Assembly (NCBI RefSeq): GCF_026168515.1
Contig: NZ_CP093443.1
Span: 2,294,001-2,358,000 of the forward strand
Origin: Brevibacterium spongiae
GTDB taxonomy: Bacteria; Actinomycetota; Actinomycetes; Actinomycetales; Brevibacteriaceae
Reading direction: 5' to 3'
Length of the DNA stretch: 64,000 nt
The stretch's first letter is position 1. Each line of letters opens with the position of its first letter. Shown here in pieces: positions 1 through 9,554 of the stretch. The translations under genes were made by a program, and so were the position numbers. The notes beneath the pieces were generated by a model. That model was not told the DNA's origin, searched no databases, and saw nothing but the letters and a program-made list of their open reading frames with translations.

Positions 1-1257
1 GTCCGCGCCGGGCATTCCTGTCGAACCGATTCCCGAGCTCACGAGGCTGAGAAAGCCCGCCACGGTTGCCGGCAGCACGGCAGGCGCGGCCAGGGCATTG
101 GCGGCCACGGACCAGACCCCGATGCGCGGGTCGATGGCCACGAGCACCGGAGTGCAGGCCAGTTGGGCGACGAAAGGGACGACCAGCGCGGTGATGAGCA
201 CGCTCGGCAGCAGCGGGAAGTGCACGGAGAGTCGGCGCAGCAGGACCGGGACGACGAACATGATCGCGGCCGTGGACACCACGGACAGGACGAACCCCAC
301 CGAGGTGGCCAGGACCGGGACGAAGGCCAGGAGCAGGCTCGCCGTCGAACACATCACCGCCACCGGTGAGATGCCGCCGCCGCGCAGGAACACGAGTGCG
401 GCGGCGATCGCCATGCCGGCGGCGCGGATCGCGCTGGGCTCGAAGCCGACGATGAAGACGTACCCGAGGCAGGTGGCCACCCCGATGCTCACCCGCAGCC
501 TGGGCCCTGCCCGGCAGGCTCCCGCGAGGAGGCCCGCCCCGAGGCTGACGATCGTGACGTTGCTGCCTGAGACGGCTGAGATGTGGGTGAGTGAGACGAC
601 GCGCATGTCGGCGAGCATGCGGTCATCCTGCGGGTCGGTGTCACCGACGACGAGTCCCGGCAGCAGGCGTCCGCCCTCGTTGCCGGCGGCCAGGGAGTGT
701 GCGCGCAGCTCGGTGCGCAGGTGCTCACGCCACCGCCACGCCCCATTCGGTTCGGCGATCATCTCAGGCGCGGTGTCGGTCGATCGGATGTCGTCGAGGG
801 GGTGTGTGCGCATCCGCACCGTGGCCCCGTCGGAGGCGACTTCGGGACTGAGCACCGAAGAGAATCCGGTGGCACCGAGCAGGGTCAGCCGTGTCCACCC
901 GGTGCTGCCGGGGTCGCTGTGCCCGACGACGATCCCAGTCGTCTCCGTGTCCTCGTCCGGTCCGCGTGAGCCGGCGAGGGCAGTGACCTGGATGGTCAAC
1001 AGGCAGGCGAAGACGATGAGACCCACACCGAGGTGGTGGTGCCGGCGCAGGAGCACGAATCCGAGGAGACCGGCCAGCGGCGTGAGGATCAGTGCCCACG
1101 GTCCAGGGGCGAGCAGCGCGGTTGACCACAGTCCGGCTGCGCAGCACAGGAGTCGGACCGATCCCGGCCACAGCGAAGCTGCGGTTCGTGCCCGGTCCAG
1201 CAGTTCCGACGCCATCGACCGCGCAGACCGAACCGCCCGGCCCGCCGCCTCCGGCAC
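1..1257 (-). CDS. comEC: ComEC/Rec2 family DNA-uptake channel, partial
   Basis: This is the inner-membrane channel that passes one DNA strand into the cytoplasm during transformation. The frame stays open to the left edge of the window, so only the N-terminal part is present. The translation shows several hydrophobic segments (an early one reads LLAPGPWALILTPLAGLLGF), then GLVVGDTDPQDDRML and LTHISAVSGSNVTIV, which match the conserved core of the ComEC competence domain. It follows comEA on the same strand, the usual com order. The start is uncertain: GTG at 1257 leaves 22 bp after the comEA stop, while an in-frame ATG at 1215 gives a protein 14 residues shorter; neither has a clear ribosome site. 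Natural competence is not implied, because com genes are widespread in actinobacteria that are not known to be transformable. Confidence 0.85.
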   Translation of the reverse strand, partial: MPEAAGRAVRSARSMASELLDRARTAASLWPGSVRLLCCAAGLWSTALLAPGPWALILTPLAGLLGFVLLRRHHHLGVGLIVFACLLTIQVTALAGSRGPDEDTETTGIVVGHSDPGSTGWTRLTLLGATGFSSVLSPEVASDGATVRMRTHPLDDIRSTDTAPEMIAEPNGAWRWREHLRTELRAHSLAAGNEGGRLLPGLVVGDTDPQDDRMLADMRVVSLTHISAVSGSNVTIVSLGAGLLAGACRAGPRLRVSIGVATCLGYVFIVGFEPSAIRAAGMAIAAALVFLRGGGISPVAVMCSTASLLLAFVPVLATSVGFVLSVVSTAAIMFVVPVLLRRLSVHFPLLPSVLITALVVPFVAQLACTPVLVAIDPRIGVWSVAANALAAPAVLPATVAGFLSLVSSGIGSTGMPGAD

Positions 1258-1279
1258 GCGGGGTCGGCGGGCGGCGTGT

Positions 1280-2212
1280 TCAGCCGACGGTGACAAGGTC
1301 TTTGAGGCTTTCGAAGGTCTTCGGTCCGATGCCTTTGACGAGCAGCAGATCCTCTACGCTGCCGAACGGTTGGGCCTGCCGGTGGCTGACGATGGCCTCG
1401 GCAGTGACCGGACCGACCCCGGGCAGGGTCTGCAGAGCGGTGAGATCGGCGGAGTTGAGGTCGACCTTCCCGCCGGCGCCCGGAGCGTCGCCGGCTCCCT
1501 CCGGCCCTGCACCGCCGGCTCCGTTCGCCGCGACTCCCGGATCGGAGCTCGCTGCCGGATCGGGACCCGCTGCGCCGCCTGTGTCGGAGCCCGGCCCACC
1601 ACCTGCACCGCCCTCGTCTGCCGCGGCTGCGGCAGGTGCTTCACCGACAGTGGGAATGTGGATCTGCTCGCCGTCGCCGAGCACCCGTGCGAGGTTCACC
1701 GATTCGGCGTCGGCCCCGGCGTCCAGTCCTCCGGCGGCCTCGACGGCGTCCTGCACCCTGGCTCCGGCCTTGAGCGTGACCACCGATGGTGTCTTCACCG
1801 CTCCCGTGACATGGACGATGACCTTTCCGTCAGCCTTCGCCGAGGCGGCTCCCTCCTGTGCGTCGTTCGTCCCCTCCTTCTCCGGCTGACCGTCGTCAGG
1901 CGCGGACGAGGACCCGGCCGACTCATCTGCGGCCCGGCCATCATCCTGCCCGCCGGCATTCCCGCTGGAATTCCCGCCGGTCTCTGTCGCTGCGTGCTGG
2001 TCGGCAGGACGGAAGAGGAAGAAGGCGAGGATCAGCACTCCGACCGTGGCGAGGGCGACGGCCACGAGGATCGGCAGTCGCACCCGGCGCGGTGCGACAG
2101 GTTCCTCTTCGCCGGCAGTGTCAGCGGTGAAGACGTCGCCGGGCACCCACCCGCCGCGCTCGGCGCTGGCGTTGAGGAGCCCGGCGAAGCGATCATCCGG
2201 AGACACAGCCAT
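1280..2212 (-). CDS. comEA: ComEA-like DNA-binding protein
   Basis: A 310-residue membrane-anchored DNA receptor of the competence system. Residues 46-67 form one transmembrane helix after a cytoplasmic N-terminus. A Gly/Ala/Asp-rich linker follows, then an SLBB-type domain at about 130-188 (beginning VIVHVTGAVK), a second low-complexity linker, and a helix-hairpin-helix DNA-binding module at 249-310 (VDLNSADLTAL, LPGVGPVTAEAI, VKGIGPKTFESL). This order matches ComEA of Gram-positive bacteria, where the C-terminus binds incoming double-stranded DNA outside the membrane. The gene lies directly upstream of comEC and is probably co-transcribed with it. The linkers are long compared with Bacillus ComEA, as is usual in high-GC actinobacteria. 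Confidence 0.9.
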   Translation of the reverse strand: MAVSPDDRFAGLLNASAERGGWVPGDVFTADTAGEEEPVAPRRVRLPILVAVALATVGVLILAFFLFRPADQHAATETGGNSSGNAGGQDDGRAADESAGSSSAPDDGQPEKEGTNDAQEGAASAKADGKVIVHVTGAVKTPSVVTLKAGARVQDAVEAAGGLDAGADAESVNLARVLGDGEQIHIPTVGEAPAAAAADEGGAGGGPGSDTGGAAGPDPAASSDPGVAANGAGGAGPEGAGDAPGAGGKVDLNSADLTALQTLPGVGPVTAEAIVSHRQAQPFGSVEDLLLVKGIGPKTFESLKDLVTVG

Positions 2213-2363
2213 GGTCCGAGGCTAGGGACGCCTGCCCTCGCGGTGCGAGCTCGGCGAAGGTGCCTGTGGACGGCTTTGCTGGGTCCACAGGCTCCTGGTG
2301 TCAGAGTCGCAAACCGATCCCCAGCCGGCGGTGCCGAAGTGGCCGGTGTCGACGTGGCCGGTC

Positions 2364-3239
2364 TCAGGGTGTCGTCTGGACGCTCACACCGATCGTGCCG
2401 GGCCCGACATGTGCGGTGATGATCGTCGACAGGGTTCGGAATCGAGTGTCGACGCCGAGTTCGCTCAGGCGTTCGGTCAGGCTCACGACATCGGCGTCGT
2501 CGATCTCGCCTTCGGCCTGTTGAATCTCCACTGCCACCTTCGGCCCGTGCTCGGACAGCTCCTCGGCGGCGGCGGTGCTCAGTGCGACGATCTTGTCGAG
2601 CGCCTTCGCTCGGGTGCGCACCCTGGCCAGGGGCACGACGACTCCCGCGTTGAGGCCGAGCACGGGAACGATCTGCAGGGCTCTGCCGAGCAGCGATGCG
2701 GCGGCCCCGATGCGACCGCCTCGGCGCAGGTGTTCGAGGCTTCCTGGGACGAATACCGTGCGGGTCTCGCTCGCGCACCAGTCGGCGACGGTGCCGGCGA
2801 TCGATTCGACGTCGAGTCCCTGCCGGATGCCGGCCACGGCCACCTCCACGGCGCCTGCCTGGCCCGCCGAGGTGGAGCGTGAGTCGACGACGTCGATGAG
2901 GATGTCTTCGGATTCGGCAGCATTCACCGCGGAGTCCCGGGTGCCGGAGAGGTCACCGGACATGGTGATGACGATGATGGCTTCGGCTCCTCGGCTGCGC
3001 AGGGTGGAGTAGGCCTCGGCGAATTGGGTGGGGGTGGCCATCGAGGTCGAGACGTCGTCACCGGCGGTCATCTTCTCGCACAGCTGGCCGGCAGAGATCT
3101 CACCATCGGCGAAGGCGACGCCGCCGACGAGCACTGTCAGCGGGACCGCTGCGAAGAGTCCCCCGGTGAGCTGCTCGAGCCTGTCGACTTCGGCAGACGA
3201 GAGCTGCGCTGTGGAGTCGGTGACCAGCCCGATCTTCAT
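2364..3239 (-). CDS. DegV family fatty-acid-binding protein
   Basis: A 291-residue DegV/FakB-type protein. Members bind a single fatty acid; in Firmicutes they present it to the kinase FakA for phosphorylation. Visible family features are the N-terminal GLVTDSTAQL strand-loop, the fatty-acid-contacting segment STSMATPTQFAEAY (equivalent to the STSQPS motif), SGDLSGT and a C-terminal AHVGPGTIGV. The frame is open upstream, but the ATG at 3239 is chosen because it overlaps the ugd stop as ATGA and begins exactly at the conserved MKIGLVTDS. The overlap implies translational coupling with ugd, though no functional link between lipid binding and UDP-sugar oxidation is evident. No FakA-type kinase gene lies in the window. 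Confidence 0.88.
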   Translation of the reverse strand: MKIGLVTDSTAQLSSAEVDRLEQLTGGLFAAVPLTVLVGGVAFADGEISAGQLCEKMTAGDDVSTSMATPTQFAEAYSTLRSRGAEAIIVITMSGDLSGTRDSAVNAAESEDILIDVVDSRSTSAGQAGAVEVAVAGIRQGLDVESIAGTVADWCASETRTVFVPGSLEHLRRGGRIGAAASLLGRALQIVPVLGLNAGVVVPLARVRTRAKALDKIVALSTAAAEELSEHGPKVAVEIQQAEGEIDDADVVSLTERLSELGVDTRFRTLSTIITAHVGPGTIGVSVQTTP

Positions 3240-4543
3240 GGACGACCCAGGGCGCGGTATGTCCAGCCGGCCTCGCGCCACTGTCCCGGTGTGAGCACGT
3301 TGCGGCCGTCGACGAGGACCTGCCCGTTGACCAGCTGCCCGGTGGCGACCGGGTCGAGGTCGCGGTATTCGCGCCATTCGGTCAGGAGCAGCACCGCATC
3401 GGCCCCGGTCAGAGCCTCAGTGGTGTCGGTGACGTAGTTGAGTTCGGGGAACGACTTCGCGGCATTGTCGATCGCCTGCGGGTCGGTGACGGTGACGACC
3501 CCGCCCTGGGTGGCGATGAGTCTGGCCACGGCAAGTGCCGGCGAGTCGCGGACGTCGTCGCTGTCGGGTTTGAATGCGGCGCCGAGGATCGTGATCTTCT
3601 TGCCGATGAAGGATCCGCCGAGGGCGTCGCGGGCGATGTCGACCATCCGCACGCGGCGACGCATGTTGATCGAGTCGATCTCCTTGAGGAACGCCACCGC
3701 CTGGTCGGCTCCGAGCTCACCGGCACGGGCCATGAACGCGCGGATGTCCTTCGGCAGGCAGCCGCCGCCGAAGCCGAGGCCGGCGTTGAGGAACTTCCGT
3801 CCGATCCGGTCGTCCATGCCGATCGCATCGGCGAGCTGGGTGACGTCGGCGCCGGAGGCCTCGCAGAGTTCGGCCATGGCGTTGATGAATGAGATCTTCG
3901 TGGCCAGGAACGAGTTCGCAGCGGTCTTGACGAGTTCGGCGGTCGCGAAGTCGGTGATCATCCGCGGGGTGTCCTCGGCGAGAATCGACGCATACACCTC
4001 GTCAAGTGCCGCCGCCGCGTCCTGCCCCTCGGGCCCGGTGGCCACACCGTAGACCAGACGGTTCGGGTGCAGTGTGTCTTCGACGGCGTGGCCTTCGCGG
4101 AGGAACTCGGGGTTCCACATCATCGCAGCGCCCGTGTCGGCGATGAGTCCGGCCAACCGCTCGGCTGTGCCGACCGGAACCGTCGACTTGCCCACAACGA
4201 TCGACGTCGGAGTCAGATGTTCATGCAGGGATTCGACGGCCGCATCGACGTAGGTGACATCGGCTGCGAATTCGCCGGGCTTCTGCGGAGTCCCGACGCA
4301 CACGAAATGCACGCGCGCATCCGCGGCGCGGGAGATGTCGGTGGTGAATTCGAGCTTGCCCTTCTCCTGTGCCTTCACGAGGAGTTCACTCAGCCCCGGT
4401 TCGTAGAAGGGCGGTCGCCCGGCGGTCAGCGCCTCCACCTTGGCTTCGTCGACGTCGACACCGGTGACCTCGTGACCCAATGAGGCCATGGCCGCCGCAT
4501 GCACCGCGCCGAGATATCCGCAACCGATGACTGAAATCTTCAA
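3236..4543 (-). CDS. ugd: UDP-glucose 6-dehydrogenase
   Basis: A 435-residue cytoplasmic enzyme oxidising UDP-glucose to UDP-glucuronate with two NAD+, supplying precursor for polysaccharide or cell-wall glycans. The Rossmann motif is at 6-12 (IGCGYLG). Lys206 and Asn210 in the TAELVKTAANSF helix and the catalytic Cys262 in GFGGGCLPKD are present, and NPEFLREGHAVEDTLHPNR is the conserved substrate loop. The C-terminal UDP-binding domain is complete, so the protein should be active; length is normal for bacterial Ugd. It is the first gene of a pair with degV, overlapping it by 4 bp. A GDP-mannose dehydrogenase is a related alternative, but the sequence is more Ugd-like. Confidence 0.92.
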   Translation of the reverse strand: MKISVIGCGYLGAVHAAAMASLGHEVTGVDVDEAKVEALTAGRPPFYEPGLSELLVKAQEKGKLEFTTDISRAADARVHFVCVGTPQKPGEFAADVTYVDAAVESLHEHLTPTSIVVGKSTVPVGTAERLAGLIADTGAAMMWNPEFLREGHAVEDTLHPNRLVYGVATGPEGQDAAAALDEVYASILAEDTPRMITDFATAELVKTAANSFLATKISFINAMAELCEASGADVTQLADAIGMDDRIGRKFLNAGLGFGGGCLPKDIRAFMARAGELGADQAVAFLKEIDSINMRRRVRMVDIARDALGGSFIGKKITILGAAFKPDSDDVRDSPALAVARLIATQGGVVTVTDPQAIDNAAKSFPELNYVTDTTEALTGADAVLLLTEWREYRDLDPVATGQLVNGQVLVDGRNVLTPGQWREAGWTYRALGRP

Positions 4544-4627
4544 ACCGAGTTCTCCCTGCGAATAGGCATGCGTTTTCGCACCACACTATATGCCACCCGG
4601 TTGCACGATATGTGGAGGTTGAAACAG

Positions 4628-4633
4628 TAGGCT
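4628..4633 (+). promoter_or_regulatory. -10 element giving a leaderless transcript
   Basis: TAGGCT ends 7 bp before the GTG start at 4641, and no ribosome site precedes that GTG. The layout fits a leaderless mRNA, which is common in actinobacteria. No convincing -35 box was found, so this is tentative. Confidence 0.35.
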
Positions 4634-4640
4634 TGGAAAC

Positions 4641-5357
4641 GTGAAGCGTTTCCTCGATTTCCTCACCAACTCACCGGCGGCCGTGACGTTTGCGGTGCTC
4701 ACCGTGCTCGGCGTCGTGGCCTTCGCCATCCCCGGACTGCATTCTGCGGCATGGATCATCGGTCTCGTGCTGTGTCTCGGCGTGATCGTCGCACTGCTGC
4801 TCTTCCATGGCGAATGGCGTCGGTCGCAGCGCCAGATCGACGCGCTGCGCCAGCAGCTCAGTGTCGAGCGCGGGCGGATGGACACTCCCGGACTGACCCC
4901 GGTCGATGACACTGTCGAACTGTTGCCCGATGAGCGACGCGCCCGGCGGATCCTCGAACTCATCCCGGACTCCGGAGGGCTCGTCCAATCTCTGCGTCTC
5001 GATGCCACTTTCGGCACCCTGGCCACCGACGAGCTCGAACCCCTCTACACGTTCTGCGAGGAGTTCAAGAAGGCCAGCTTCGCCAATCCGCGTTCGCACA
5101 CGGCGTTCATGAATCTCTACCGGGCCGCCGAGGGCCTGTCGCTCTGGGTCAAGGACGAGACGCAGGTGTCGGGCGAAGATTCGACGATTCGCGAGATCCG
5201 TCCCGGTGACGCCAGGAAGGACGGTTGGCGCGAATACACTGAGGCCCGCAGCCGCGGCGAACGCCTCAGCGACGATTTCGTCTCCTCGCGTTGGGAGTTC
5301 AACCAGACAGCGCTCGAACTCGGACTCGTCTCCGGGGCCCCGCCGTTCAACGACTGA
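4641..5357 (+). CDS. Two-helix membrane protein of unknown function
   Basis: A 238-residue protein that I do not recognise. Two hydrophobic helices at about 13-33 and 36-57 form an N-terminal hairpin. A basic and coiled-coil-like stretch follows (RRSQRQIDALRQQLSVER), then a soluble alpha/beta-looking C-terminal domain of about 150 residues facing the cytoplasm. No catalytic motif is visible. Codon use matches its neighbours, and the stop is followed by a good terminator at 5423-5462, so it appears to be a single-gene unit divergent from ugd. The GTG start at 4641 has no ribosome site but sits just after a -10-like sequence. Confidence 0.7.
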   Translation: MKRFLDFLTNSPAAVTFAVLTVLGVVAFAIPGLHSAAWIIGLVLCLGVIVALLLFHGEWRRSQRQIDALRQQLSVERGRMDTPGLTPVDDTVELLPDERRARRILELIPDSGGLVQSLRLDATFGTLATDELEPLYTFCEEFKKASFANPRSHTAFMNLYRAAEGLSLWVKDETQVSGEDSTIREIRPGDARKDGWREYTEARSRGERLSDDFVSSRWEFNQTALELGLVSGAPPFND

Positions 5358-5422
5358 GGCCGAATTCGCCCAGCCGCTGCGGCCGCACAGCACAGCTGTC
5401 CCGGCTTCCCCAGGCCGGAGAC

Positions 5423-5462
5423 GACGGACCGCCGCTGACATGATCGTCAGGGGCGGTCCGTC
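5423..5462. terminator. Hairpin between convergent genes
   Basis: Arms GACGGACCGCC and GGCGGTCCGTC enclose an inner stem (GCTGAC/GTCAGG) with a 6-base loop. It lies between the stop of the membrane protein (5357) and the nadE stop (5493) and probably ends transcription from both sides. Confidence 0.7.
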
Positions 5463-5492
5463 ATTCATGCACCTCTTCGGTGCCGAATCAGC

Positions 5493-6371
5493 TCAGTGCC
5501 GAATCCACCAGGTGTCCGTCGGAGCCACCGGAGTCCGTCGCTTGTGTTCGGACCTGCGGTACTTCTCGATGAGCGCCGAGGCGGCCGCGGGTTCGATCTC
5601 CCTGCCTTCGAGGAAATCGTCGATCTGCTCATAGCTGAGTCCCAGCGATGATTCGTCGGTCTGCCCGGGTTCGTCATCGAGCAGATCGGCTGTCGGAACC
5701 TTGACGATGAGGTGGTCGGGAGCACCGAGGTGAGCCAGCAGCGCTCGTCCCTGCCGTTTGTTCAGACCTGCCAGGGGGACGACGTCGGCAGCCCCGTCAC
5801 CGAACTTCGTGAAGAAGCCGGTGACCGCCTCTGCGGCGTGATCGGTGCCGACGACGAGGGCCCGCTTCTCCCCCGCCAGCTCGAACTGGGCGATCATCCG
5901 CATCCGGGCCTTGACATTGCCCTTGCCGAAATCGGTGATCGGTGTTCCGGTTGCCTTCTCGTACTCGTCGGCGGCCGCGTCTGTGGCGGCGCCGATGTTG
6001 ATGACGACCTCATGGTCGGCACCGATGAAGGACAGCGCATCCTGCGCGTCCTGCTCATCGGCCTGCACATGGTTCGGCAGTCGCACTGCCCAGAATTCCG
6101 CTTCGGCACCGCGGCGACGCAGACCTTCCACGGCCAATTGGCACAGCCGACCGGCCAGGGTCGAGTCCTGGCCGCCGCTGATGCCCAGCACGAGGCCCCT
6201 GGCACCCGTGGTCAGGACGTAGTCGACGAGGAACTCGACCCTCCGCGCGATCTCCGTCGCCGGGTCGATCTGCGGTCGCACGCCGAGGGCGTGCCTGATC
6301 TCGTCCTGAGCTCTCTCGTTCGTCAATGCTCTCACCAGTCGTCGTCGGAGGGGCGATTCGTCGTGCATCAC
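5493..6371 (-). CDS. nadE: Ammonia-dependent NAD+ synthetase
   Basis: A 292-residue enzyme that amidates nicotinate adenine dinucleotide to NAD+ using ATP and ammonia, the last step of NAD biosynthesis. The PP-loop ATP pyrophosphatase motif SGGQDS is at 65-70. Other family segments are RLPNHVQADEQDAQDAL, FGKGNVKARMRMI, VGTDHAAEAVTGFFTKFGDGAAD and the C-terminal SEHKRRTPVAP. There is no N-terminal glutaminase (nitrilase) domain, so this is the short, NH3-using form typical of E. coli rather than the long form found in mycobacteria. ATG codons at 6371 and 6368 are both possible starts. It stands alone between a convergent membrane gene and leuS. Confidence 0.93.
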   Translation of the reverse strand: MMHDESPLRRRLVRALTNERAQDEIRHALGVRPQIDPATEIARRVEFLVDYVLTTGARGLVLGISGGQDSTLAGRLCQLAVEGLRRRGAEAEFWAVRLPNHVQADEQDAQDALSFIGADHEVVINIGAATDAAADEYEKATGTPITDFGKGNVKARMRMIAQFELAGEKRALVVGTDHAAEAVTGFFTKFGDGAADVVPLAGLNKRQGRALLAHLGAPDHLIVKVPTADLLDDEPGQTDESSLGLSYEQIDDFLEGREIEPAAASALIEKYRRSEHKRRTPVAPTDTWWIRH

Positions 6372-6448
6372 CCCGGGTACTCATGCAGTGTCCCAGATCC
6401 TGTGTTACAGCGATGTGTCCGCCGGCCACAGGCGCCGAGGACGGGTCC

Positions 6449-9364
6449 TCAGGCGTCGGGAACGATGTTGACCAGCTTCGGAGCGCGCACGATGACCTTG
6501 CGCACTCCCGCACCGCCGAGCGCCTTCACGGCATTCGGAGATTCGAGTGCCAGCTTCTCCAGGTCGTCGGCGGAGATGTCCGGGGCGACCTCGAGACGAG
6601 CACGCACCTTGCCCTTGACCTGCACCACGCAGGTGACGGTGTCGTCGACGAGGTGGGCCGGGTCCGCCTCGGGGAAGGAGGCATAGGTGACCGTCGAATC
6701 GTGGCCGAGGCGCTTCCACAGCTCTTCGGCCATGTGCGGGGCGAAGGGCGCGAGCATGATCGTCAGCGGCTCCAGCAGCTCCCGGCTCGCCACACCCTGC
6801 TTGGTCGCATGGTTGGTGAGCACGATGAGTTTGGAGATCGCAGTGTTGAACCGCAGATGATCCATGTCGTCACGGACGCCGTCGATGACCTGGTGGAGGA
6901 CCTTGAGCGATTCGGCGTCGGCACTGCCGTCTTCGATCACCGATTCGCCGGTGGTCTCGTCGACGAAGAGTCGCCACACCCGCTGCAGGAAGCGGTGGGC
7001 GCCGACGACGGCTCGGGTCTCCCACGGGCGGTCCTGTTCGAGCGGTCCCATCGACATCTCGTACACGCGGAAGGTGTCGGCACCGTAGGCGTCGTACATC
7101 TCGTCGGGCATCACCGAGTTCTTCAGCGACTTGCCGATCTTCCCGTATTCGCGGTTGACCTGCTCGCCGTTGTACCAGAACGTCAGCTCGCCGTTGCTTT
7201 CGGTCTTCTCCTCCACCTCGGCGGCGGGAACATAGACACCGCGGGAATCCGTATAGGCATAGGCCTGGATGTATCCCTGGTTGACCAGGCGGTGGAAGGG
7301 CTCAGAGGAGGAGATGTGCCCGAGGTCGAAGAGGATCTTGTGCCAGAACCGGGCGTAGAGCAGATGGAGCACGGCATGCTCCTGCCCGCCGACGTAGAGG
7401 TCGGCACCGCCGCGCGGCTTCGACGCCCGCGGTCCCAACCAGTACTTTTCGTTGACCGGGTCGACGAGGCGCTCGTCATTGTGCGGGTCGGCGTAGCGCA
7501 GCTGGTACCACGACGATCCGGCCCAGTTGGGCATCGTGTTCGTCTCACGGTGGTAGGTCTTCGGACCGTCGCCGAGGTCGAGAACGACTTCGGCCCACTC
7601 CTGGTTGCGGCTCAGCGCCGGTTCGGGACGGCTGTCGGCGTCGTCGGGGGCATAGGTGCGCGGCGCGAAGTCGTCGACCTCGGGCAGGCCCACCGGCAGC
7701 ATCTCATCGGGCAGGGCGATGGGGGTGCCGTTCTGGTCGTAGACGATGGGGAACGGTTCGCCCCAGTAGCGCTGCCGGGAGAACAGCCAGTCCCGCAGAC
7801 GATACTGCGTGGATTCGGTGGCCAGGCCCTTGCCGGCCAGCCACTGCGTCACCGCGGCCTTGGCAGCATCGATGTCGAGCCCGTTGATGTCGAGTTCGGC
7901 GTTCGCCGAATTCACCATCACTCCGGGCCCGGTGTACGGGGTGTCCTCATCGTGGTCGGCCGGAGGCTGCACGGTGCGGATATAGGGCAGGTCGAAGGTC
8001 TTCGCGAAGTCCCAGTCGCGAGCGTCTTCGGCGGGCACTGCCATGATCGCCCCGGTGCCGTAGCCCATGAGGACGTAGTCGGCGATGAAGACGGGAACCT
8101 GGTCGCCCGTGGCCGGGTTGAGTGCGTACGAGCCGGTGAAGATGCCGGTCTTCTCCCGGCTCTGCTGCCGGTCGGCATCGGTCTTGGCCGCGGCGGCGCG
8201 CTGGTAGGCGGCGATCGCCTCGGCGGGGGTGGGCTGACCGCCTCGCCAGGATTCGGGCGTGGATGTGTCCCAGGCCGCGGCGGTGAGCTCGGCAACCTGC
8301 GGATGTTCGGGGCTGAGCACGAGGTAGGTGGCGCCGAACAGGGTGTCCGGACGGGTCGTGTAGACCTCGATCTCCCGGTCTTCTGCTCCGACGACGGGCA
8401 GACGCAGCAGCGCGCCCTTCGAGCGGCCGATCCAGTTCACCTGCATCGCGTGGATCGCATTCGGCCAGTCGAGGCCGTCCAGATCGTCGATGAGGCGGTC
8501 GGCGTACGCGGTGATGCGCATGTTCCACTGGCGCAGCCGGCGGGTGAACACCGGGTAGTTGCCGCGTTCGGACAGCCCTTCGGCCGTGACTTCCTCATTG
8601 GCCAGCACTGTGCCCAGTCCCGGGCACCAGTTGACCGGCGATTCGGAGACATAGGCCAGGCGGTAGCCCTGCAGCACGTCTTCGCGTTCGGCGTGGCCGA
8701 GTTCGGACCAGGCGCGACCGTCCGGGGTCGCCCGAGTCCCGGAGGCGAACTGTTCGATGAGTGTGGCGATCGGGCGGGCCGCTCCCTTCGCTTCACCGTC
8801 GGGCGTGGTCGCCTCGGGGTCGTACCACGAGTTGAAGATCTGCAGGAAGATCCACTGCGTCCACCTGACGAACCCGTCATCTGTGGTGGCGAACCGGCGC
8901 CGCACGTCGTGAGCCAGGCCCAGGCGGCGCAGCTGTTCGGTCATGTTCGCGATGTTCGCATCGGTGGTGATGCGCGGGTGCTGACCGGTCTGCACTGCGT
9001 AGAGGTCGGCGGGCAGGCCGAAGGCGTCATAGGACAGGGCGTGCATGACGTTGTGCCCGCGCATCCGCTGGTAGCGGCCGTAGACATCGGTGCCGAGGTA
9101 GCCCAGCGGGTGGCCGACATGCAGTCCCGCACCGGAGGGGTACGGGAACATGTCCATGATGTAGAGGGATTCGCGCTCACTGAGATCGGCCGGTGGGCTG
9201 TAGGGCGACGGGGTGTCCTGGGAGGCGAGCTCGCCGAGGTCTCCGGTGGGGTTCGGGGTGTGGAATGTGCCCGATTCCTCCCATGTGCGCTGCCACGACT
9301 TCTCAATCTTCTCGGCCAGCGCCGCATCATAGCGGAAACCGGTCTCCTCAGGGTTCGTCGTCAT
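6449..9364 (-). CDS. leuS: Leucine-tRNA ligase
   Basis: A 971-residue class I aminoacyl-tRNA synthetase charging tRNA-Leu. The HIGH-type motif is HVGH (82-85) in [19 protein letters not shown]. The CP1 editing domain follows, with [12 protein letters not shown] as the editing-site motif. The KMSKS loop reads KIGKSLKNS, a variant at the second and third positions, and the anticodon-binding and C-terminal domains are complete. Length is as expected for actinobacterial LeuRS. A strong AAGGAAGG ribosome site precedes the ATG at 9364. The gene is divergent from the acyl-CoA ligase gene; the 190-bp gap holds the regulatory palindrome at 9504. Confidence 0.97.
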   Translation of the reverse strand: MTTNPEETGFRYDAALAEKIEKSWQRTWEESGTFHTPNPTGDLGELASQDTPSPYSPPADLSERESLYIMDMFPYPSGAGLHVGHPLGYLGTDVYGRYQRMRGHNVMHALSYDAFGLPADLYAVQTGQHPRITTDANIANMTEQLRRLGLAHDVRRRFATTDDGFVRWTQWIFLQIFNSWYDPEATTPDGEAKGAARPIATLIEQFASGTRATPDGRAWSELGHAEREDVLQGYRLAYVSESPVNWCPGLGTVLANEEVTAEGLSERGNYPVFTRRLRQWNMRITAYADRLIDDLDGLDWPNAIHAMQVNWIGRSKGALLRLPVVGAEDREIEVYTTRPDTLFGATYLVLSPEHPQVAELTAAAWDTSTPESWRGGQPTPAEAIAAYQRAAAAKTDADRQQSREKTGIFTGSYALNPATGDQVPVFIADYVLMGYGTGAIMAVPAEDARDWDFAKTFDLPYIRTVQPPADHDEDTPYTGPGVMVNSANAELDINGLDIDAAKAAVTQWLAGKGLATESTQYRLRDWLFSRQRYWGEPFPIVYDQNGTPIALPDEMLPVGLPEVDDFAPRTYAPDDADSRPEPALSRNQEWAEVVLDLGDGPKTYHRETNTMPNWAGSSWYQLRYADPHNDERLVDPVNEKYWLGPRASKPRGGADLYVGGQEHAVLHLLYARFWHKILFDLGHISSSEPFHRLVNQGYIQAYAYTDSRGVYVPAAEVEEKTESNGELTFWYNGEQVNREYGKIGKSLKNSVMPDEMYDAYGADTFRVYEMSMGPLEQDRPWETRAVVGAHRFLQRVWRLFVDETTGESVIEDGSADAESLKVLHQVIDGVRDDMDHLRFNTAISKLIVLTNHATKQGVASRELLEPLTIMLAPFAPHMAEELWKRLGHDSTVTYASFPEADPAHLVDDTVTCVVQVKGKVRARLEVAPDISADDLEKLALESPNAVKALGGAGVRKVIVRAPKLVNIVPDA

Positions 9365-9503
9365 TACCTTCCTTCGCTGGACAGACGTGAGCGGGTTCCG
9401 ACCATCGTACTCTGAACACCCCTTGATCCGACTTGGTTAGACTGCTCACAGAGCGTTCACCGGCGAGTTATCACAGCAAACGTGATCGATTTCACTGTGC
9501 ACG

Positions 9504-9519
9504 TACCGAACGGTAGGAT
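9504..9519 (+). promoter_or_regulatory. Palindrome over the -10 box of the acyl-CoA ligase gene
   Basis: TACCGAACGGTA (9504-9515) is an inverted repeat with TACCG/CGGTA arms and overlaps the candidate -10 TAGGAT (9514-9519). A possible -35, TTTCAC, lies 18 bp upstream. A repressor bound here would block the promoter of the gene starting at 9555. The regulator is not identified. Confidence 0.45.
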
Positions 9520-9554
9520 AACCGGGCAGTAACTTACGTCCTCGAAGGAGACCC

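Noticed and set aside
98..2419. 773-codon open frame on the plus strand
   Set aside because: It is the shadow of comEC and comEA on the minus strand; its product is Arg/Ser/Pro-rich with no family features.
6326..9415. 1029-codon open frame on the plus strand
   Set aside because: It is antisense to leuS, whose synthetase motifs are unmistakable. Long antisense frames are common at this GC content.
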